In this document: one piece after another, positions 25,096 to 34,010 of the stretch | Layout: each line of letters begins with the position of its first letter | Position numbering within the stretch: the stretch's first letter is position 1 | From: Prevotella corporis DSM 18810 = JCM 8529 | GTDB lineage: Bacteria > Bacteroidota > Bacteroidia > Bacteroidales > Bacteroidaceae | Direction of reading: 5' to 3' | Length of the DNA stretch: 36,200 bases | Assembly: GCF_000430525.1 (NCBI RefSeq) | Contig: NZ_AUME01000030.1 | Coordinates: 1 to 36,200 of the forward strand | Notes under the pieces: generated by a model | What the model was told of the DNA's origin: nothing | The model's database searches: none | What the model saw: the letters and a program-made list of their open reading frames with translations, nothing else | Made by a program: the position numbers and the translations under genes

Positions 25096-25127
25096 CAAAT
25101 TTATCCAAATTAAATCAAAACACCAAA
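25096..25127 (-). promoter_or_regulatory. Promoter of gdhA
   Basis: On the minus strand TTTG (25124-25127) and TAAATTTG (25096-25103) are 20 bases apart, an exact Bacteroidetes -33/-7 pair. The leader would be about 45-50 bases. The rest of the gap to 25409 is AT-rich with no gene seen. Confidence 0.75.
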
Positions 25128-25409
25128 GAAAATCGTGTCTTTTTCTTCCCATCGCCAACAATATGTAATTTATTGATGCCAATTAGCTCAAGCTGTATTT
25201 TGCAAAAGAATAAAAAAAATATCAGTTTTGCAACTAAAAAGCATCAATGCAAGTGTTTATTTTGTATTTTTGTCGAAATTTAAGCCTTGGTAATTGCAGA
25301 AGTGCTTTTATGTGAAATATTTAATTTTCCTGACGAAAGTACGCATTTTAAAATTTGAATCAACTCTTTTAGCAAAGTGTCCAACCTATGTCAATATAAT
25401 AAGTAGGTG

Positions 25410-26120
25410 TCACACGATTTCCAGCGAGTAGTGCTGATAGTCCCTTACTATTGTGTAGAGGAATTTTTCCGCACTCGTTTTGTCATAGGAAATTCCGAGC
25501 ATACTGTGCACTTTCTCGGCCAATAATTCTATTCTGTTGTTGCGTTCTTGCCCATAGTCAGAGTTGAGGGCTCGTTGGATGACGTCAATCTGGTTGAGAG
25601 TGAGGTCCTCTGCTTGCGGATAAACTGGCATATAGTTGCGCTCCAGATAAGAGAACTCGTCGAGCGAGACCTGCAATTGCCGGTAATTGTTCAGCTTGAT
25701 GACCATCGTGCCTGCGGCGAGGTCGCCTAACCGTTGGCTGTTCTTGGTGAGGAGGATGGCTAATGCGCCCACTCCCATCATGTCAATGTCGATGATTTGC
25801 AACAGCCAACGCATGAAATAGTCGCCTATGGTGGGTGTGCTGCCATCTATTTTCACCACTTTAATATGCATGATCATCTTGCCGAGGCTCTGTCCGTTGT
25901 TGAAGAGCTCGAAGAGAAACGAATAGAGGATTGCAGGAAGAAAAACAAAGATGTAATAGCGGTTAATAGTGATGGCTTGTTCCATCAGCAGAATTATTCC
26001 AATGGCATAGGCAACCACTATGATGGCGTCTATTCCTCTTGCCACAAGGCGTGTCCCGATGCTGGCTGCGGTTTGGTTGATGCGAACGTATTGTCCCGTA
26101 ATGATATTGGATTCAGGCAT
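25410..26120 (-). CDS. RDD family membrane protein
   Basis: A 236-residue inner-membrane protein. The RDD hallmark is visible as ASIGTRLVARGIDAIIVVAY (Arg-Gly-Ile-Asp). Further helices follow (about 25-45, 55-75, 120-135 with GVGALAILLTKNSQRLGDLA), then a hydrophilic C-terminal half. The ATG at 26120 was chosen since the upstream TTG start at 26156 overlaps the promoter -7 box. RDD proteins are small channels or exchangers, or subunits of larger membrane assemblies. In many Bacteroidetes this gene diverges from the SpoIIM/MoxR cluster, as it does here. Confidence 0.85.
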   Translation of the reverse strand: MPESNIITGQYVRINQTAASIGTRLVARGIDAIIVVAYAIGIILLMEQAITINRYYIFVFLPAILYSFLFELFNNGQSLGKMIMHIKVVKIDGSTPTIGDYFMRWLLQIIDIDMMGVGALAILLTKNSQRLGDLAAGTMVIKLNNYRQLQVSLDEFSYLERNYMPVYPQAEDLTLNQIDVIQRALNSDYGQERNNRIELLAEKVHSMLGISYDKTSAEKFLYTIVRDYQHYSLEIV

Positions 26121-26150
26121 GATCGTTGTCAAAAGAATTTCTGTTTTCTG

Positions 26151-26181
26151 TTGCAAATATAAGAATAAATCTGTACTTTTG
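26151..26181. promoter_or_regulatory. Overlapping divergent promoters (RDD gene / MoxR operon)
   Basis: Plus strand: TTG (26151-26153), 20 bases, TACTTTTG (26174-26181) for the SpoIIM-like gene. Minus strand: TATATTTG (26154-26161) as -7 box for the RDD gene. The -7 box of one touches the -33 box of the other, so polymerase can occupy only one at a time. Confidence 0.65.
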
Positions 26182-26222
26182 CTCCTAAACTAAAGTAAAA
26201 GTACGGTCAGACCTCTAATTTT

Positions 26223-27203
26223 ATGAAAGAGATATTGTTCATCCGGAATAACATTGACAAGTGGAGAGCTACGGAAAGCGTTGTGGATAAAGCCACGAAC
26301 GATTCACCGGACCACCTTGCCGATGTCTATACCGACCTGACGGCTGACCTTGCCTTTGCACAAACCCACTATCCCAACTCACGAATCACGGCTTATTTGA
26401 ACAACCTTGCCTCGGCCTTGCACAACGAGATATATCGGAACAAGCGCGAGAAGTGGACAAGATTGATAACTTTCTGGTCGCAAGAAGTGCCCGATGTGAT
26501 GTGGAACGAACGACGGTTGCTCCTGATTTCCTTCCTGATTTTCGCCGTAAGTGACTTTGTCGGAGTGGTTTCAACGATCGGCGACAGTGATTTTCCCCGT
26601 CTTATTATGGGCGATGCCTATATGGACATGACGATGGAGAACATCAAGGCTGGACATCCGATGGGTGTTTATGGGTTGTCTCCCTCGGATTCCATGTTCT
26701 GGCAAATCACCTTCAATAATATAATGGTGTCGTTCAATATCTTCGTGTCAGGTCTGCTCACAAGTTTCATTCCTGGATTGATACTCTTTCAGAATGGTTT
26801 GATGATCGGTTGCTTCGATACTTTCTTCTATCAACAGGGGCTTCTTGGCGAAAGCCTCATGGCAACCATGCTTCATGGCACGCTTGAGCTGTCGTCCATC
26901 ATAGTGGCTGGTGCCGCTGGCTTGGCAATGGGTAATGGATGGCTCTTCCCTGGTACGTATTCCCGTCTTGAGAGCTTCAAGTGTGGTGCACGGCGAGGCA
27001 TGAAAATAGTGGCTGGGACAGTACCTTTGTTTATCATAGCAGGATTCATTGAGAGTTTTCTCACACGGCATACAGACATGGGCGACGAGCTTCGGCTGAC
27101 CATCATAGCCCTTTCGGCGATATTTGTCGTATTTTATTTTATTTATTTACCTTATAAACGTAATCACAATGCAGATAGAACGCCCCAAAATTCAACTCTA
27201 TAA
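26223..27203 (+). CDS. Stage II sporulation protein M (SpoIIM)-like membrane protein
   Basis: A 326-residue inner-membrane protein. A soluble N-terminus (about 1-95, with FIRNNIDKWRATESVVDKA and YRNKREKW) precedes several helices (about 97-120, 165-190, 205-235, 262-280, 292-310). One holds LHGTLELSSIIVAGAAGLAM, a motif typical of the SpoIIM/DUF95 group. The organism is not expected to sporulate; in Bacteroidetes this family partners with RDD, DUF4129 and MoxR proteins. It overlaps the following gene by 35 bases, so the two are likely translated together. Confidence 0.88.
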   Translation: MKEILFIRNNIDKWRATESVVDKATNDSPDHLADVYTDLTADLAFAQTHYPNSRITAYLNNLASALHNEIYRNKREKWTRLITFWSQEVPDVMWNERRLLLISFLIFAVSDFVGVVSTIGDSDFPRLIMGDAYMDMTMENIKAGHPMGVYGLSPSDSMFWQITFNNIMVSFNIFVSGLLTSFIPGLILFQNGLMIGCFDTFFYQQGLLGESLMATMLHGTLELSSIIVAGAAGLAMGNGWLFPGTYSRLESFKCGARRGMKIVAGTVPLFIIAGFIESFLTRHTDMGDELRLTIIALSAIFVVFYFIYLPYKRNHNADRTPQNSTL

Positions 27204-28146
27204 AGTTCGCTCTTTCGGCGATAAGTTTTCAGATACTTTCGACTTTCTCAAGGAAAACAGCAAATTATGGTTGAAAGGATGTTTGTATCTGCTCCTTCCT
27301 CTTAGCCTGTTGCAAGCGTTTTCGCTGAATTATTTGACCTCCATCTTTTCGGATATGGCAGTCAATGAGGCGGTAAACATAGGGGATTCCCTTGTCGTAA
27401 AACTAATCATATCTTATGTTTCTTATTTCATCTTTATCTTGATAGGAAGCATTCTCTTGGCGGCTTTTACCTATGCGATGATGCGTCATTACCACGAAAA
27501 TGACGAACGACTGCGAGGGGTCACACTGAAAGACCTCAAACCGAAAATCATTAAGGCTGCCAAGCGTTCCCTCATTATGGGTTTAACTTTGGGAACGATT
27601 GTGTTGTTGTTATATGCGGTGTTTGGTCTGATAGTCTATCTTACGGAATGGTGGGGGATTCTCTTACTGCTTGTTTTGCTGGTTGTGGTCGCTATCGTAC
27701 CCCTGTCATTGGCATACCCTATTTATATCTTCGAGGACAATCAGACAGTGTTCAACTCTCTTAGGCAAAGCATAAGGCTAACGGCGCATCATTTTTGGGC
27801 TATCTTGGGCTTTTTGCTTGTGTTGAATATCCTTGCGAATGTCATTCAGGGGTGTTTCATGCTGCCATGGTACATCATGTTCTTGGTGAAAGCCCTGTTT
27901 GTGGTAAGCGACAATGAGAATCCCATAGTCAATTCATCCATCTTCAGCTTCGCTCTCTACCTTTTTGCTGTGATTCAGACTTTCGGAATGTATCTCTCAA
28001 TGTCACTGAACACAATAGGACTGGGTTATCAGTACGGTAGCTTGGCTGAGGAAATGGACGATGTCTCGGTAGATGAGGACATACAACGCTTTGAGGAAAT
28101 GTCTGCCAAAAGCAAGGAAATAGATAATTTTGAGGACTTAGTCTAA
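27169..28146 (+). CDS. Polytopic membrane protein of the MoxR operon
   Basis: A 325-residue protein with about six transmembrane helices (near 33-55, 75-105, 135-160, 165-190, 205-230, 260-285) and an acidic C-terminal tail (EEMDDVSVDEDIQRFEEMSA). The layout resembles DUF975/YciC-like or GDPD-membrane-domain proteins, without a firm match. The ATG at 27169 was chosen over a TTG at 27124. It starts inside the end of the SpoIIM-like gene and is followed by the DUF4129 gene after 11 bases. Probably a structural part of a membrane complex; no enzymatic residues were seen. Confidence 0.75.
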   Translation: MQIERPKIQLYKVRSFGDKFSDTFDFLKENSKLWLKGCLYLLLPLSLLQAFSLNYLTSIFSDMAVNEAVNIGDSLVVKLIISYVSYFIFILIGSILLAAFTYAMMRHYHENDERLRGVTLKDLKPKIIKAAKRSLIMGLTLGTIVLLLYAVFGLIVYLTEWWGILLLLVLLVVVAIVPLSLAYPIYIFEDNQTVFNSLRQSIRLTAHHFWAILGFLLVLNILANVIQGCFMLPWYIMFLVKALFVVSDNENPIVNSSIFSFALYLFAVIQTFGMYLSMSLNTIGLGYQYGSLAEEMDDVSVDEDIQRFEEMSAKSKEIDNFEDLV

Positions 28147-28157
28147 CTGCTTTGCCA

Positions 28158-28769
28158 ATGCTCTCACAGCTCAAGGACACCCTAACGTGCGACAGTTCAC
28201 TACTTCATCAGTTTCAGTCTGATGAGGCTTACAACTATGCTCGTGAGCTTGAAGCACCAGACAGCAGCTTGTTTGGATGGATTCTTCAGCAGATAAGCCG
28301 TTTCCTCGATGATGTGTTCTCCATCAAGTCCGATGGTGACGTGCGGATTTTGCTCTACATTCTTGTGGCGTTGACCCTGTTGGGCGTGGTAGGATATTTG
28401 CTCTGGCGCTACAAACCGGCCCTTTTCAGAACAGAAGGACGGTCGTCGAAAAATGCTTTCGAGGAGAACAACATCTACGGCATTGACTTTGAGGCGGAGT
28501 TTGATAAGGCCCGGCGACTCAATGATTACAATCGGTGTGTGTGTATCATCTATTTGCAGACGCTTCGCTGGTTGGCCGATAATCATCGCATAAACTGGCA
28601 GATATACAAGACTCCGACACAATACACCAAGGAATTCCTTTTGCCTGCTTTCGTTCGTTTCACAAATCTCTTTATGCGAGTTCGCTATGGAAATTATCAG
28701 GCTGACGGTGGCCAAGTGGCTTTGATGTTGGGGTTACAGAAAGAAATAACGGAAGGAGGGCAGTCATGA
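28158..28769 (+). CDS. DUF4129-type membrane protein
   Basis: A 203-residue protein with one clear transmembrane helix (about 62-84, ILLYILVALTLLGVVGYLLW). The cytoplasmic C-terminal domain has the DUF4129 pattern: AEFDKARRLNDYNRCVCIIY, LQTLRWLADN, TPTQYTKEF and FTNLFMRVRYG. In known operons this domain occurs with transglutaminase-like or MoxR/DUF58 genes; its job is unknown. The ATG at 28158 was preferred over TTG at 28152. It overlaps the next gene by 4 bases (ATGA), so translation is coupled. Confidence 0.82.
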   Translation: MLSQLKDTLTCDSSLLHQFQSDEAYNYARELEAPDSSLFGWILQQISRFLDDVFSIKSDGDVRILLYILVALTLLGVVGYLLWRYKPALFRTEGRSSKNAFEENNIYGIDFEAEFDKARRLNDYNRCVCIIYLQTLRWLADNHRINWQIYKTPTQYTKEFLLPAFVRFTNLFMRVRYGNYQADGGQVALMLGLQKEITEGGQS

Positions 28770-30028
28770 ACCGTAAGTTTGTTTTGGGTGTTTTGGCTTT
28801 CCTTGTGTTTGTGTTTGTCCTCCAATGGAATGCTCCCAGCAAGTTTGTCTGGCAACCCACCTACCTCCACACCGACCGTCAGCCCTTTGGTTGTGCCGTA
28901 TTCGACTCACTGGTGCAGAGTTCACTATCTCAAGACTATTCTGTCACCAACAAAACCTTGCCCCAACTGCTGTCAGAAGGTAAGCAACCTCGTGCAATAA
29001 TGGTAAATGCCATCAACTTCACACCGACCGTAACAGACTTGAAAGCTATGAAACAGTTGCTTCGCAGAGGAAATAAAATCATGTTGGTGGTGCACGACTA
29101 TAGACCAGAGAGCAGGTGTGTAGATGTAATTCCTGTCTGGATTGACAGTTATGGTACCTTCAGCCCACGTATGGTGCAAATCAGTCTGCAGCAGATGGGC
29201 GATCCTATGGATACCCTTTGGTGGGCGGACCAAAAACCTTATCAGAAACGAATGTTCCGCGTTTACTATCCATTGATGAGTGGTGGCTTTGAATACAGAA
29301 AGAGAATAGAGTGTGACACCTTGCTGCAATACAGAAAGCTGGAGACCGAACCTGCCGACACGCAGGCCATGCAGCCTACAACCGAGGATTGGCAACCAAA
29401 GATAATCTCCATGCACATAGGCAAGGGTACGCTTTTGCTTAATGCTGTCCCGCAGTTGTTCACCAATTACGGGATACTTGATAAGGATATCAATCCGTTG
29501 ATTTTTCGGACCATATCACAGTTTGGCAACATGGAGGTGGTGAGGACGCAAGCCTATCTGCCGAAATTGTCCAGCGGATCAAACTCTCCGTTGAGCTATT
29601 TCTTAGAGAAGGAGCCACTCCGATGGGCTGTCTATCTTGCTCTCTTCGGACTCCTGCTTTTCTTTGTCTTCACGGCACGTCGTCGCCAGCGTGTCATCCC
29701 CGTTGTTACACCACCAGAAAACAAATCGCTTGAGTTTGTGAAGCTCATCGGAACCCTTTATCATCAGCACCACGACAATCGCGACCTCCTGACAAAGAAG
29801 TGTAATTACTTTGCAGAAACCATCCGTCGCAGTATCATGGCCGACATTATGGCCGATGAAGAGCAGCGCGAAACGGTTACGCTGATAACCAACCACACGG
29901 GGCTGACCCGTCAGGAAGTGGAAAATACCTTACTGAAAATAAGAAAGCTGAAAGATGCCGCCAAGATATCAGACTCCGAACTGAAAGAGCTTGTTGACGC
30001 TATGGACAAAATATTGAACCAATTATAA
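28766..30028 (+). CDS. DUF4350-type membrane protein
   Basis: A 420-residue protein. An N-terminal helix (about 5-20) anchors an extracytoplasmic domain (about 25-280) with the DUF4350 features GCAVFDSLVQ, KAMKQLLRRGNKIMLVVHDY and LLNAVPQLFTNYGIL. A second helix (about 287-308, AVYLALFGLLLFFVFTARRR) leads to a cytoplasmic C-terminus rich in helices. The fold of the outer part resembles GATase-like domains used for binding. It is part of the MoxR operon and precedes the MoxR ATPase by 15 bases. Confidence 0.83.
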   Translation: MNRKFVLGVLAFLVFVFVLQWNAPSKFVWQPTYLHTDRQPFGCAVFDSLVQSSLSQDYSVTNKTLPQLLSEGKQPRAIMVNAINFTPTVTDLKAMKQLLRRGNKIMLVVHDYRPESRCVDVIPVWIDSYGTFSPRMVQISLQQMGDPMDTLWWADQKPYQKRMFRVYYPLMSGGFEYRKRIECDTLLQYRKLETEPADTQAMQPTTEDWQPKIISMHIGKGTLLLNAVPQLFTNYGILDKDINPLIFRTISQFGNMEVVRTQAYLPKLSSGSNSPLSYFLEKEPLRWAVYLALFGLLLFFVFTARRRQRVIPVVTPPENKSLEFVKLIGTLYHQHHDNRDLLTKKCNYFAETIRRSIMADIMADEEQRETVTLITNHTGLTRQEVENTLLKIRKLKDAAKISDSELKELVDAMDKILNQL

Positions 30029-30043
30029 ATGCAATAGAAGATT

Positions 30044-31018
30044 ATGGAAGAGAATACAGTTGAACGAACCGACCTGACCGTTTTCAGTGGCAAGATTGCT
30101 GAGGTACGTCAGCAGATAGGCAATGTGATTGTAGGACAGCAACAGGCTGTTGACCTCATACTGACGGCAATCCTCGCCGATGGACATGTGCTCATTGAGG
30201 GTGTGCCGGGTGTCGCAAAGACACTGCTGGCACGTCTGGTCTCAAAATTGATTGATGCCCGTTTCTCGCGCATTCAATTCACACCCGACCTGATGCCGAG
30301 TGATGTTCTCGGAACAACAGTGTTCAACATGCAGACCTCACAGTTCGATTTCCACGAAGGACCGGTTTTCTCGCAACTTGTTTTGGTGGATGAAATCAAC
30401 CGCGCCCCAGCCAAGACACAGGCCGCCCTCTTCGAGGTGATGGAGGAACGACAGGTCACCATCGACGGCACGACAAGGCAGATGGGCGACCTATATACAA
30501 TCATTGCCACGCAGAATCCCGTCGAACAAGAAGGTACATATCGCCTTCCCGAAGCGCAGCTCGACCGTTTCTTGTTTAAAGTGACGATGGATTATCCTTC
30601 TTTGGAGGACGAAATAAACATATTGAAGCGTCATCAGGCCAAACGAAACCTCGTCCGCCTTGAAGGTGTGCGGCCTGTTCTCTCCATCGATGAATTGCTT
30701 GGCATGCGCAAGATGCTTGAGAAAGTCTATGTCGAAGAGAGTCTCATTGGCTACATTGCCTCCATTGTTCAGCGGTCGCGCACCTCAAAGGCAGTCTATC
30801 TCGGAGCGAGCCCCCGTGCGTCGGTGGCCATTCTCAACGCCTCCAAGGCCTATGCTCTTCTCAATGGCCGCGACTTCGTTGCGCCAGACGACATCAAGTT
30901 TGTAGCGCCGAGTGTACTTCAGCACCGTCTCATGCTCACCGCTGAGGCGGAGATGGAAGGCTACACACCGCTGAAGGTTGCCCAGCGGCTGATAGAGAAG
31001 GTGGAAGTGCCCAAGTAA
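30044..31018 (+). CDS. MoxR family AAA+ ATPase
   Basis: A 324-residue ATPase, normal for the family. Walker A is GVPGVAKT (53-60), Walker B LVLVDEINRAP (about 112-122), sensor 1 TIIATQNPVEQEGTYRLPEA (about 151-170), and the arginine finger region PEAQLDRFLF. The C-terminal lid holds GASPRASVAIL and FVAPDDIKFVAP. MoxR ATPases act as chaperones that mature or remodel partner complexes, often with VWA or DUF58 proteins. The DUF58 gene follows directly. Confidence 0.95.
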   Translation: MEENTVERTDLTVFSGKIAEVRQQIGNVIVGQQQAVDLILTAILADGHVLIEGVPGVAKTLLARLVSKLIDARFSRIQFTPDLMPSDVLGTTVFNMQTSQFDFHEGPVFSQLVLVDEINRAPAKTQAALFEVMEERQVTIDGTTRQMGDLYTIIATQNPVEQEGTYRLPEAQLDRFLFKVTMDYPSLEDEINILKRHQAKRNLVRLEGVRPVLSIDELLGMRKMLEKVYVEESLIGYIASIVQRSRTSKAVYLGASPRASVAILNASKAYALLNGRDFVAPDDIKFVAPSVLQHRLMLTAEAEMEGYTPLKVAQRLIEKVEVPK

Positions 31019-31072
31019 GGAACGAAAAATTTCCCAATTCTTTTAACTCTTCATCATCAGAAAAGATTATCC

Positions 31073-32386
31073 ATGTACCTATCTCGAAGGTTTTACATCT
31101 TGTTGACGGCCAATGCTCTGATTATCGGACTTGGTTTTGCTTTTCCTCTGTTGTTCACGATAGGGAAAGGATTGTTGTGTGCTTTTCTGGCAATTTTGCT
31201 GACCGATGCTGTGCTTCTCTATTATAAAAAGGCCGTTAAAGCAACGCGCGAGTGTGCCGACCGCCTGTCAAATGGCGATGACAACAAAGTGTTAATCAAG
31301 GTTGAGAGTGCCTATCCGTTTATGATTAGGACGACGGTCATCGATGAGACACCCGCAATCTTTCAGCGCAGAGACGTGGAATACCGTCTCGTCATCCCCG
31401 CACATGAAGTCCGCCGACTTACCTACACGTTGCGCCCTGTCAGACGGGGAGAATATAACTTTGGCAAGATACGTATCTTTGCCCGTACCATGCTGGGGTT
31501 GGTGGAGCGCCGATACACAGAGGGCGAGGACAAAAATGTGAAAGTCTATCCTTCCTATCTCATGCTGAACCATTACGAACTGTTGGCCATGAGCAACAAC
31601 CTCACTGATATGGGCATCAAACGCATCCGTCGTGTGGGCAACAACACTGAGTTCGAGCAGATAAAGGAGTATGTGAAAGGCGACGAATACCGTTCCATCA
31701 ATTGGAAGGCCAGTGCCCGTCGCAATCAGTTGATGGTGAATGTCTATCAAGAGGAACGGTCGCAACAGGTCTATTCGGTGATAGACAAAGGACGCGTCAT
31801 GCAACAAGCGTTCAATGGTATGACGCTTTTGGACTATAGTATCAATGCGTCGCTGGTGCTTTCCTATGTTGCCATTCACCGGGAGGACAAGGCCGGACTG
31901 ATAACCTTCTCCGATAATCTCGACACATTGCTCACCCCGTCTCGCCGTCCAGGGCAAATGCAGCACATTCTCGGTGCTCTCTACAATCAGCGGACCAATT
32001 TCAGCGAGACCGACTTCAGCAATCTTTGTGTAAATGTGAACAAACAAATCAGCAAACGGAGCCTACTGGTTCTCTACACCAACTTTTCGGGAATGTCGGC
32101 CCTGCAGCGGCAGTTGTCTTACCTGAAGATGCTCAGCCGACGCCATCGCCTGCTGGTGGTTTTCTTTGAGGATTCGGAATTGAACGACTTTATTAAGTCC
32201 GACAAACGCACCACGGAGGATTATTACCAGCATGTCATAGCTGAGAAATTCGCCTACGAGAAACGTCTCATTGTCACAAAACTCCAACAGCATGGCATCC
32301 TAAGTCTGCTGACAAGGCCCGAAGCGCTCAGCATAGATGTCATTAATAAGTACCTGGAATTGAAGCAAAGACAAATGCTGTCGTAA
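31073..32386 (+). CDS. DUF58 domain protein, partner of MoxR
   Basis: A 437-residue protein with two N-terminal helices (about 8-28 and 33-52), an outer beta region (about 70-180) and a C-terminal VWA-like domain. The DUF58 hallmark, EYVKGDEYRSINWKASARRN, lies near residues 199-218, followed by VIDKGRVMQ in the position of a VWA metal site with the acidic residue changed in form. Products of this type are clients or effectors of the MoxR ATPase. It ends the MoxR operon proper; a new promoter follows. Confidence 0.9.
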   Translation: MYLSRRFYILLTANALIIGLGFAFPLLFTIGKGLLCAFLAILLTDAVLLYYKKAVKATRECADRLSNGDDNKVLIKVESAYPFMIRTTVIDETPAIFQRRDVEYRLVIPAHEVRRLTYTLRPVRRGEYNFGKIRIFARTMLGLVERRYTEGEDKNVKVYPSYLMLNHYELLAMSNNLTDMGIKRIRRVGNNTEFEQIKEYVKGDEYRSINWKASARRNQLMVNVYQEERSQQVYSVIDKGRVMQQAFNGMTLLDYSINASLVLSYVAIHREDKAGLITFSDNLDTLLTPSRRPGQMQHILGALYNQRTNFSETDFSNLCVNVNKQISKRSLLVLYTNFSGMSALQRQLSYLKMLSRRHRLLVVFFEDSELNDFIKSDKRTTEDYYQHVIAEKFAYEKRLIVTKLQQHGILSLLTRPEALSIDVINKYLELKQRQMLS

Positions 32387-32405
32387 AAATCCCAATAAAT
32401 AAGGA

Positions 32406-32436
32406 TTGCGAGTGTTTTCCATATTGTTTACTTTTG
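32406..32436 (+). promoter_or_regulatory. Promoter of the two secreted-protein genes
   Basis: TTG (32406-32408), 20 bases, TACTTTTG (32429-32436) fit the -33/-7 pattern. Start of transcription would be near 32443, which excludes an ORF start at 32406 and supports ATG 32472. Confidence 0.6.
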
Positions 32437-32471
32437 CATCCGTTTTCAGACTCGAAAAAACTTCAAACAAT

Positions 32472-32954
32472 ATGAGAATCAAAACAAATTTACGAAAACT
32501 GACATGCCTTTTACTGCTGTCGATGGCTGGTGTTTCGGCCATGGCTGCCGACTACGTGCATGTCAAGGTCAGCGATGTTGACGGAACGGCGACGTTCTTC
32601 GCATTAGCCGACAAACCTGTAGTGTCTTTCACATCCGATTTTCTGGTACTTACGACCAAAAAGCAAACGGTTCAGTATCCCATTGCCGATTATCGTAAGA
32701 TTGAATTTACAGAAGCCGCTGGCATAACATCGGTTGATGCCAGCTCCAAAACAGGCATCTTTACCATCGGCAGCTCCCTTAAGGGTGAGCAACTCCCAGC
32801 TGGCCGCAAGGTGACGGTCTATGCCGTCAACGGCGAGGTGATTGGCAGCGCAACCGCAAGTCAGTGCGGAACAGTTGAGATACCACTCAACGGAAAGTCT
32901 GGCATATTTATCGTAAAAACATATTCTAAAACATTCAAATTCATCGTTAAATGA
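32472..32954 (+). CDS. Secreted protein with sorting-domain-like C-terminus
   Basis: A 160-residue protein with a signal peptide (1-26, ending VSAMA). The N-terminal part (about 28-80) has the pattern KQTVQYPIADYRKIEF also seen in the next protein (SVTFNASDIKSIAF). The C-terminal 60 residues (GRKVTVYAVNGEVIGSATAS ... GIFIVKTYSKTFKFIVK) resemble type A sorting domains of type IX secretion substrates, ending in a basic KFIVK. It may therefore be exported to the surface. Overlaps the next gene by 4 bases. Confidence 0.7.
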   Translation: MRIKTNLRKLTCLLLLSMAGVSAMAADYVHVKVSDVDGTATFFALADKPVVSFTSDFLVLTTKKQTVQYPIADYRKIEFTEAAGITSVDASSKTGIFTIGSSLKGEQLPAGRKVTVYAVNGEVIGSATASQCGTVEIPLNGKSGIFIVKTYSKTFKFIVK

Positions 32955-33517
32955 AAAAAATATTTTTACTCCTCGTTGTTGTCCTGACGGCAGCTTCTTA
33001 TACCCATGCACAAACAGTAGTCGTAAACAAGAACGACGGTACGTCGGTAACATTTAATGCCAGCGACATCAAGAGCATTGCGTTTAGTCCTGTCGCTGAA
33101 AACACAATCGAAGGGGCATATATAGGAAAGAACTCGCTGATAGCATTCGGAATGGGGCCTTACAATGTTGAGAATGCCACCTATACTATCAGCAAGAATG
33201 CCGATGGCACTATCAATGTAACAAGTTCAAAGGAAACCTACACTGGGACACCGATGGGCGACATCGTCCTTGACACCTACACCATCAGCAATTTGGCTTT
33301 CGACGCTGCGAAGAACGCTTACTTCCGCGATTACAGGAATGATGGTATCAAGTTCACCTGCAAACTGGGGATACTCCCTGAAAAGCAGTATGAGGCGAAA
33401 AAACTTGGCAACATGACAGTGTCGTTCGATGAACAAGGCGGAGTAACCATACTCAATAATTACCAACTGGGCACTTCTCCAGCTGCCATCAACGCTACAT
33501 TTACTGGGAAAAAGTAG
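32951..33517 (+). CDS. Secreted calycin-like protein
   Basis: A 188-residue protein with a signal peptide (1-20, ending YTHAQ). A short leader domain (VVVNKNDGTSVTFNASDIKS) is followed by a beta-rich domain (about 50-188), IEGAYIGKNSLIAFGMGPYN through GTSPAAINATFTGKK, resembling the calycin-like domain proteins of Bacteroides and Prevotella, which may bind small hydrophobic ligands. It is coupled (ATGA) to the gene before it and shares its N-terminal motif, so the pair may act together. Function is not established. Confidence 0.75.
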   Translation: MKKIFLLLVVVLTAASYTHAQTVVVNKNDGTSVTFNASDIKSIAFSPVAENTIEGAYIGKNSLIAFGMGPYNVENATYTISKNADGTINVTSSKETYTGTPMGDIVLDTYTISNLAFDAAKNAYFRDYRNDGIKFTCKLGILPEKQYEAKKLGNMTVSFDEQGGVTILNNYQLGTSPAAINATFTGKK

Positions 33518-33565
33518 GCCTACGGATTATCAGCACTTACGCAAGGTTGATGAAACCATAAAAAA

Positions 33566-33600
33566 GGAAATGAGAACGCTGCTTCTCGTTTCCTTTTTTT
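33566..33600 (+). terminator. Strong rho-independent terminator
   Basis: GGAAATGAGAA (33566-33576) pairs perfectly with TTCTCGTTTCC (33583-33593), apart from one T-G step, around CGCTGC. It is followed by seven T and preceded by six A, so it could work in both directions. Confidence 0.9.
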
Positions 33601-33692
33601 ATCCAAATCGCTCGTCTGGGGCAGTACTGATTTTATTTGATTGCGAGCAGTTTGTTTATCGTTCTTTTTAAATGACCGATATGGTCTTATTC

Positions 33693-33827
33693 TCATGAGT
33701 TGTCATAGAGTTTCATGCTGAACAGTGATTGGTCATTGACGCCGTACACAAAGCAAAGTTTTCGATACCGAATGGGGATCTGCGATTCGATGTTTGGTTG
33801 GAGGTGAATATCCTTTCCTAAGCTATC
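33693..33827 (-). pseudogene. 3' fragment of an unidentified gene
   Basis: On the minus strand an open frame of 44 codons reads DSLGKDIHLQPNIESQIPIR and ends ...SLFSMKLYDNS, with a TGA two codons upstream (33831-33833) and no start codon. The composition looks like real protein instead of random sequence. The front is missing at about the point where the neighbouring mobile element begins, so this is probably the tail of a gene cut off by that insertion or by a deletion. The order of residues weakly recalls the end of an S41 peptidase, but that is a guess. Confidence 0.4.
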
Positions 33828-33955
33828 GCATCATAAGATAATTCTTAAACTACAACTGATTGAAAATAAATAAGTTACCTTGTTGATAAGACTAAACTGG
33901 TAACGATTTAGAAACGAGCGAGCTACCTGGCTTCGCTGTTTTCTGCCTAACAAAG

Positions 33956-34010
33956 AACGCTTGTTATTCTGTTTGCAAAGATAATACTTTGTTACCGAAT
34001 AGCAAGCGTT
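33956..34010. repeat. Long hairpin with an internal promoter-like box
   Basis: AACGCTTGTTATTC (33956-33969) pairs with GAATAGCAAGCGTT (33997-34010) over 14 positions with one G-U step. On the minus strand the loop holds TATCTTTG, a match to the -7 consensus. It lies beyond the 3' end of the relaxase gene at the supposed edge of the second mobile element. No protein gene follows in that direction, so it may be an element end or a small-RNA promoter. Confidence 0.5.

Noticed and set aside
26121..26156. Upstream TTG start for the RDD protein
   Set aside because: The TTG is part of the -7 box TATATTTG; the ATG at 26120 fits the family start better.
31292..32047. Long minus-strand ORF of 251 codons
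   Set aside because: It lies entirely within the DUF58 gene on the other strand and has no family features; a coding shadow.
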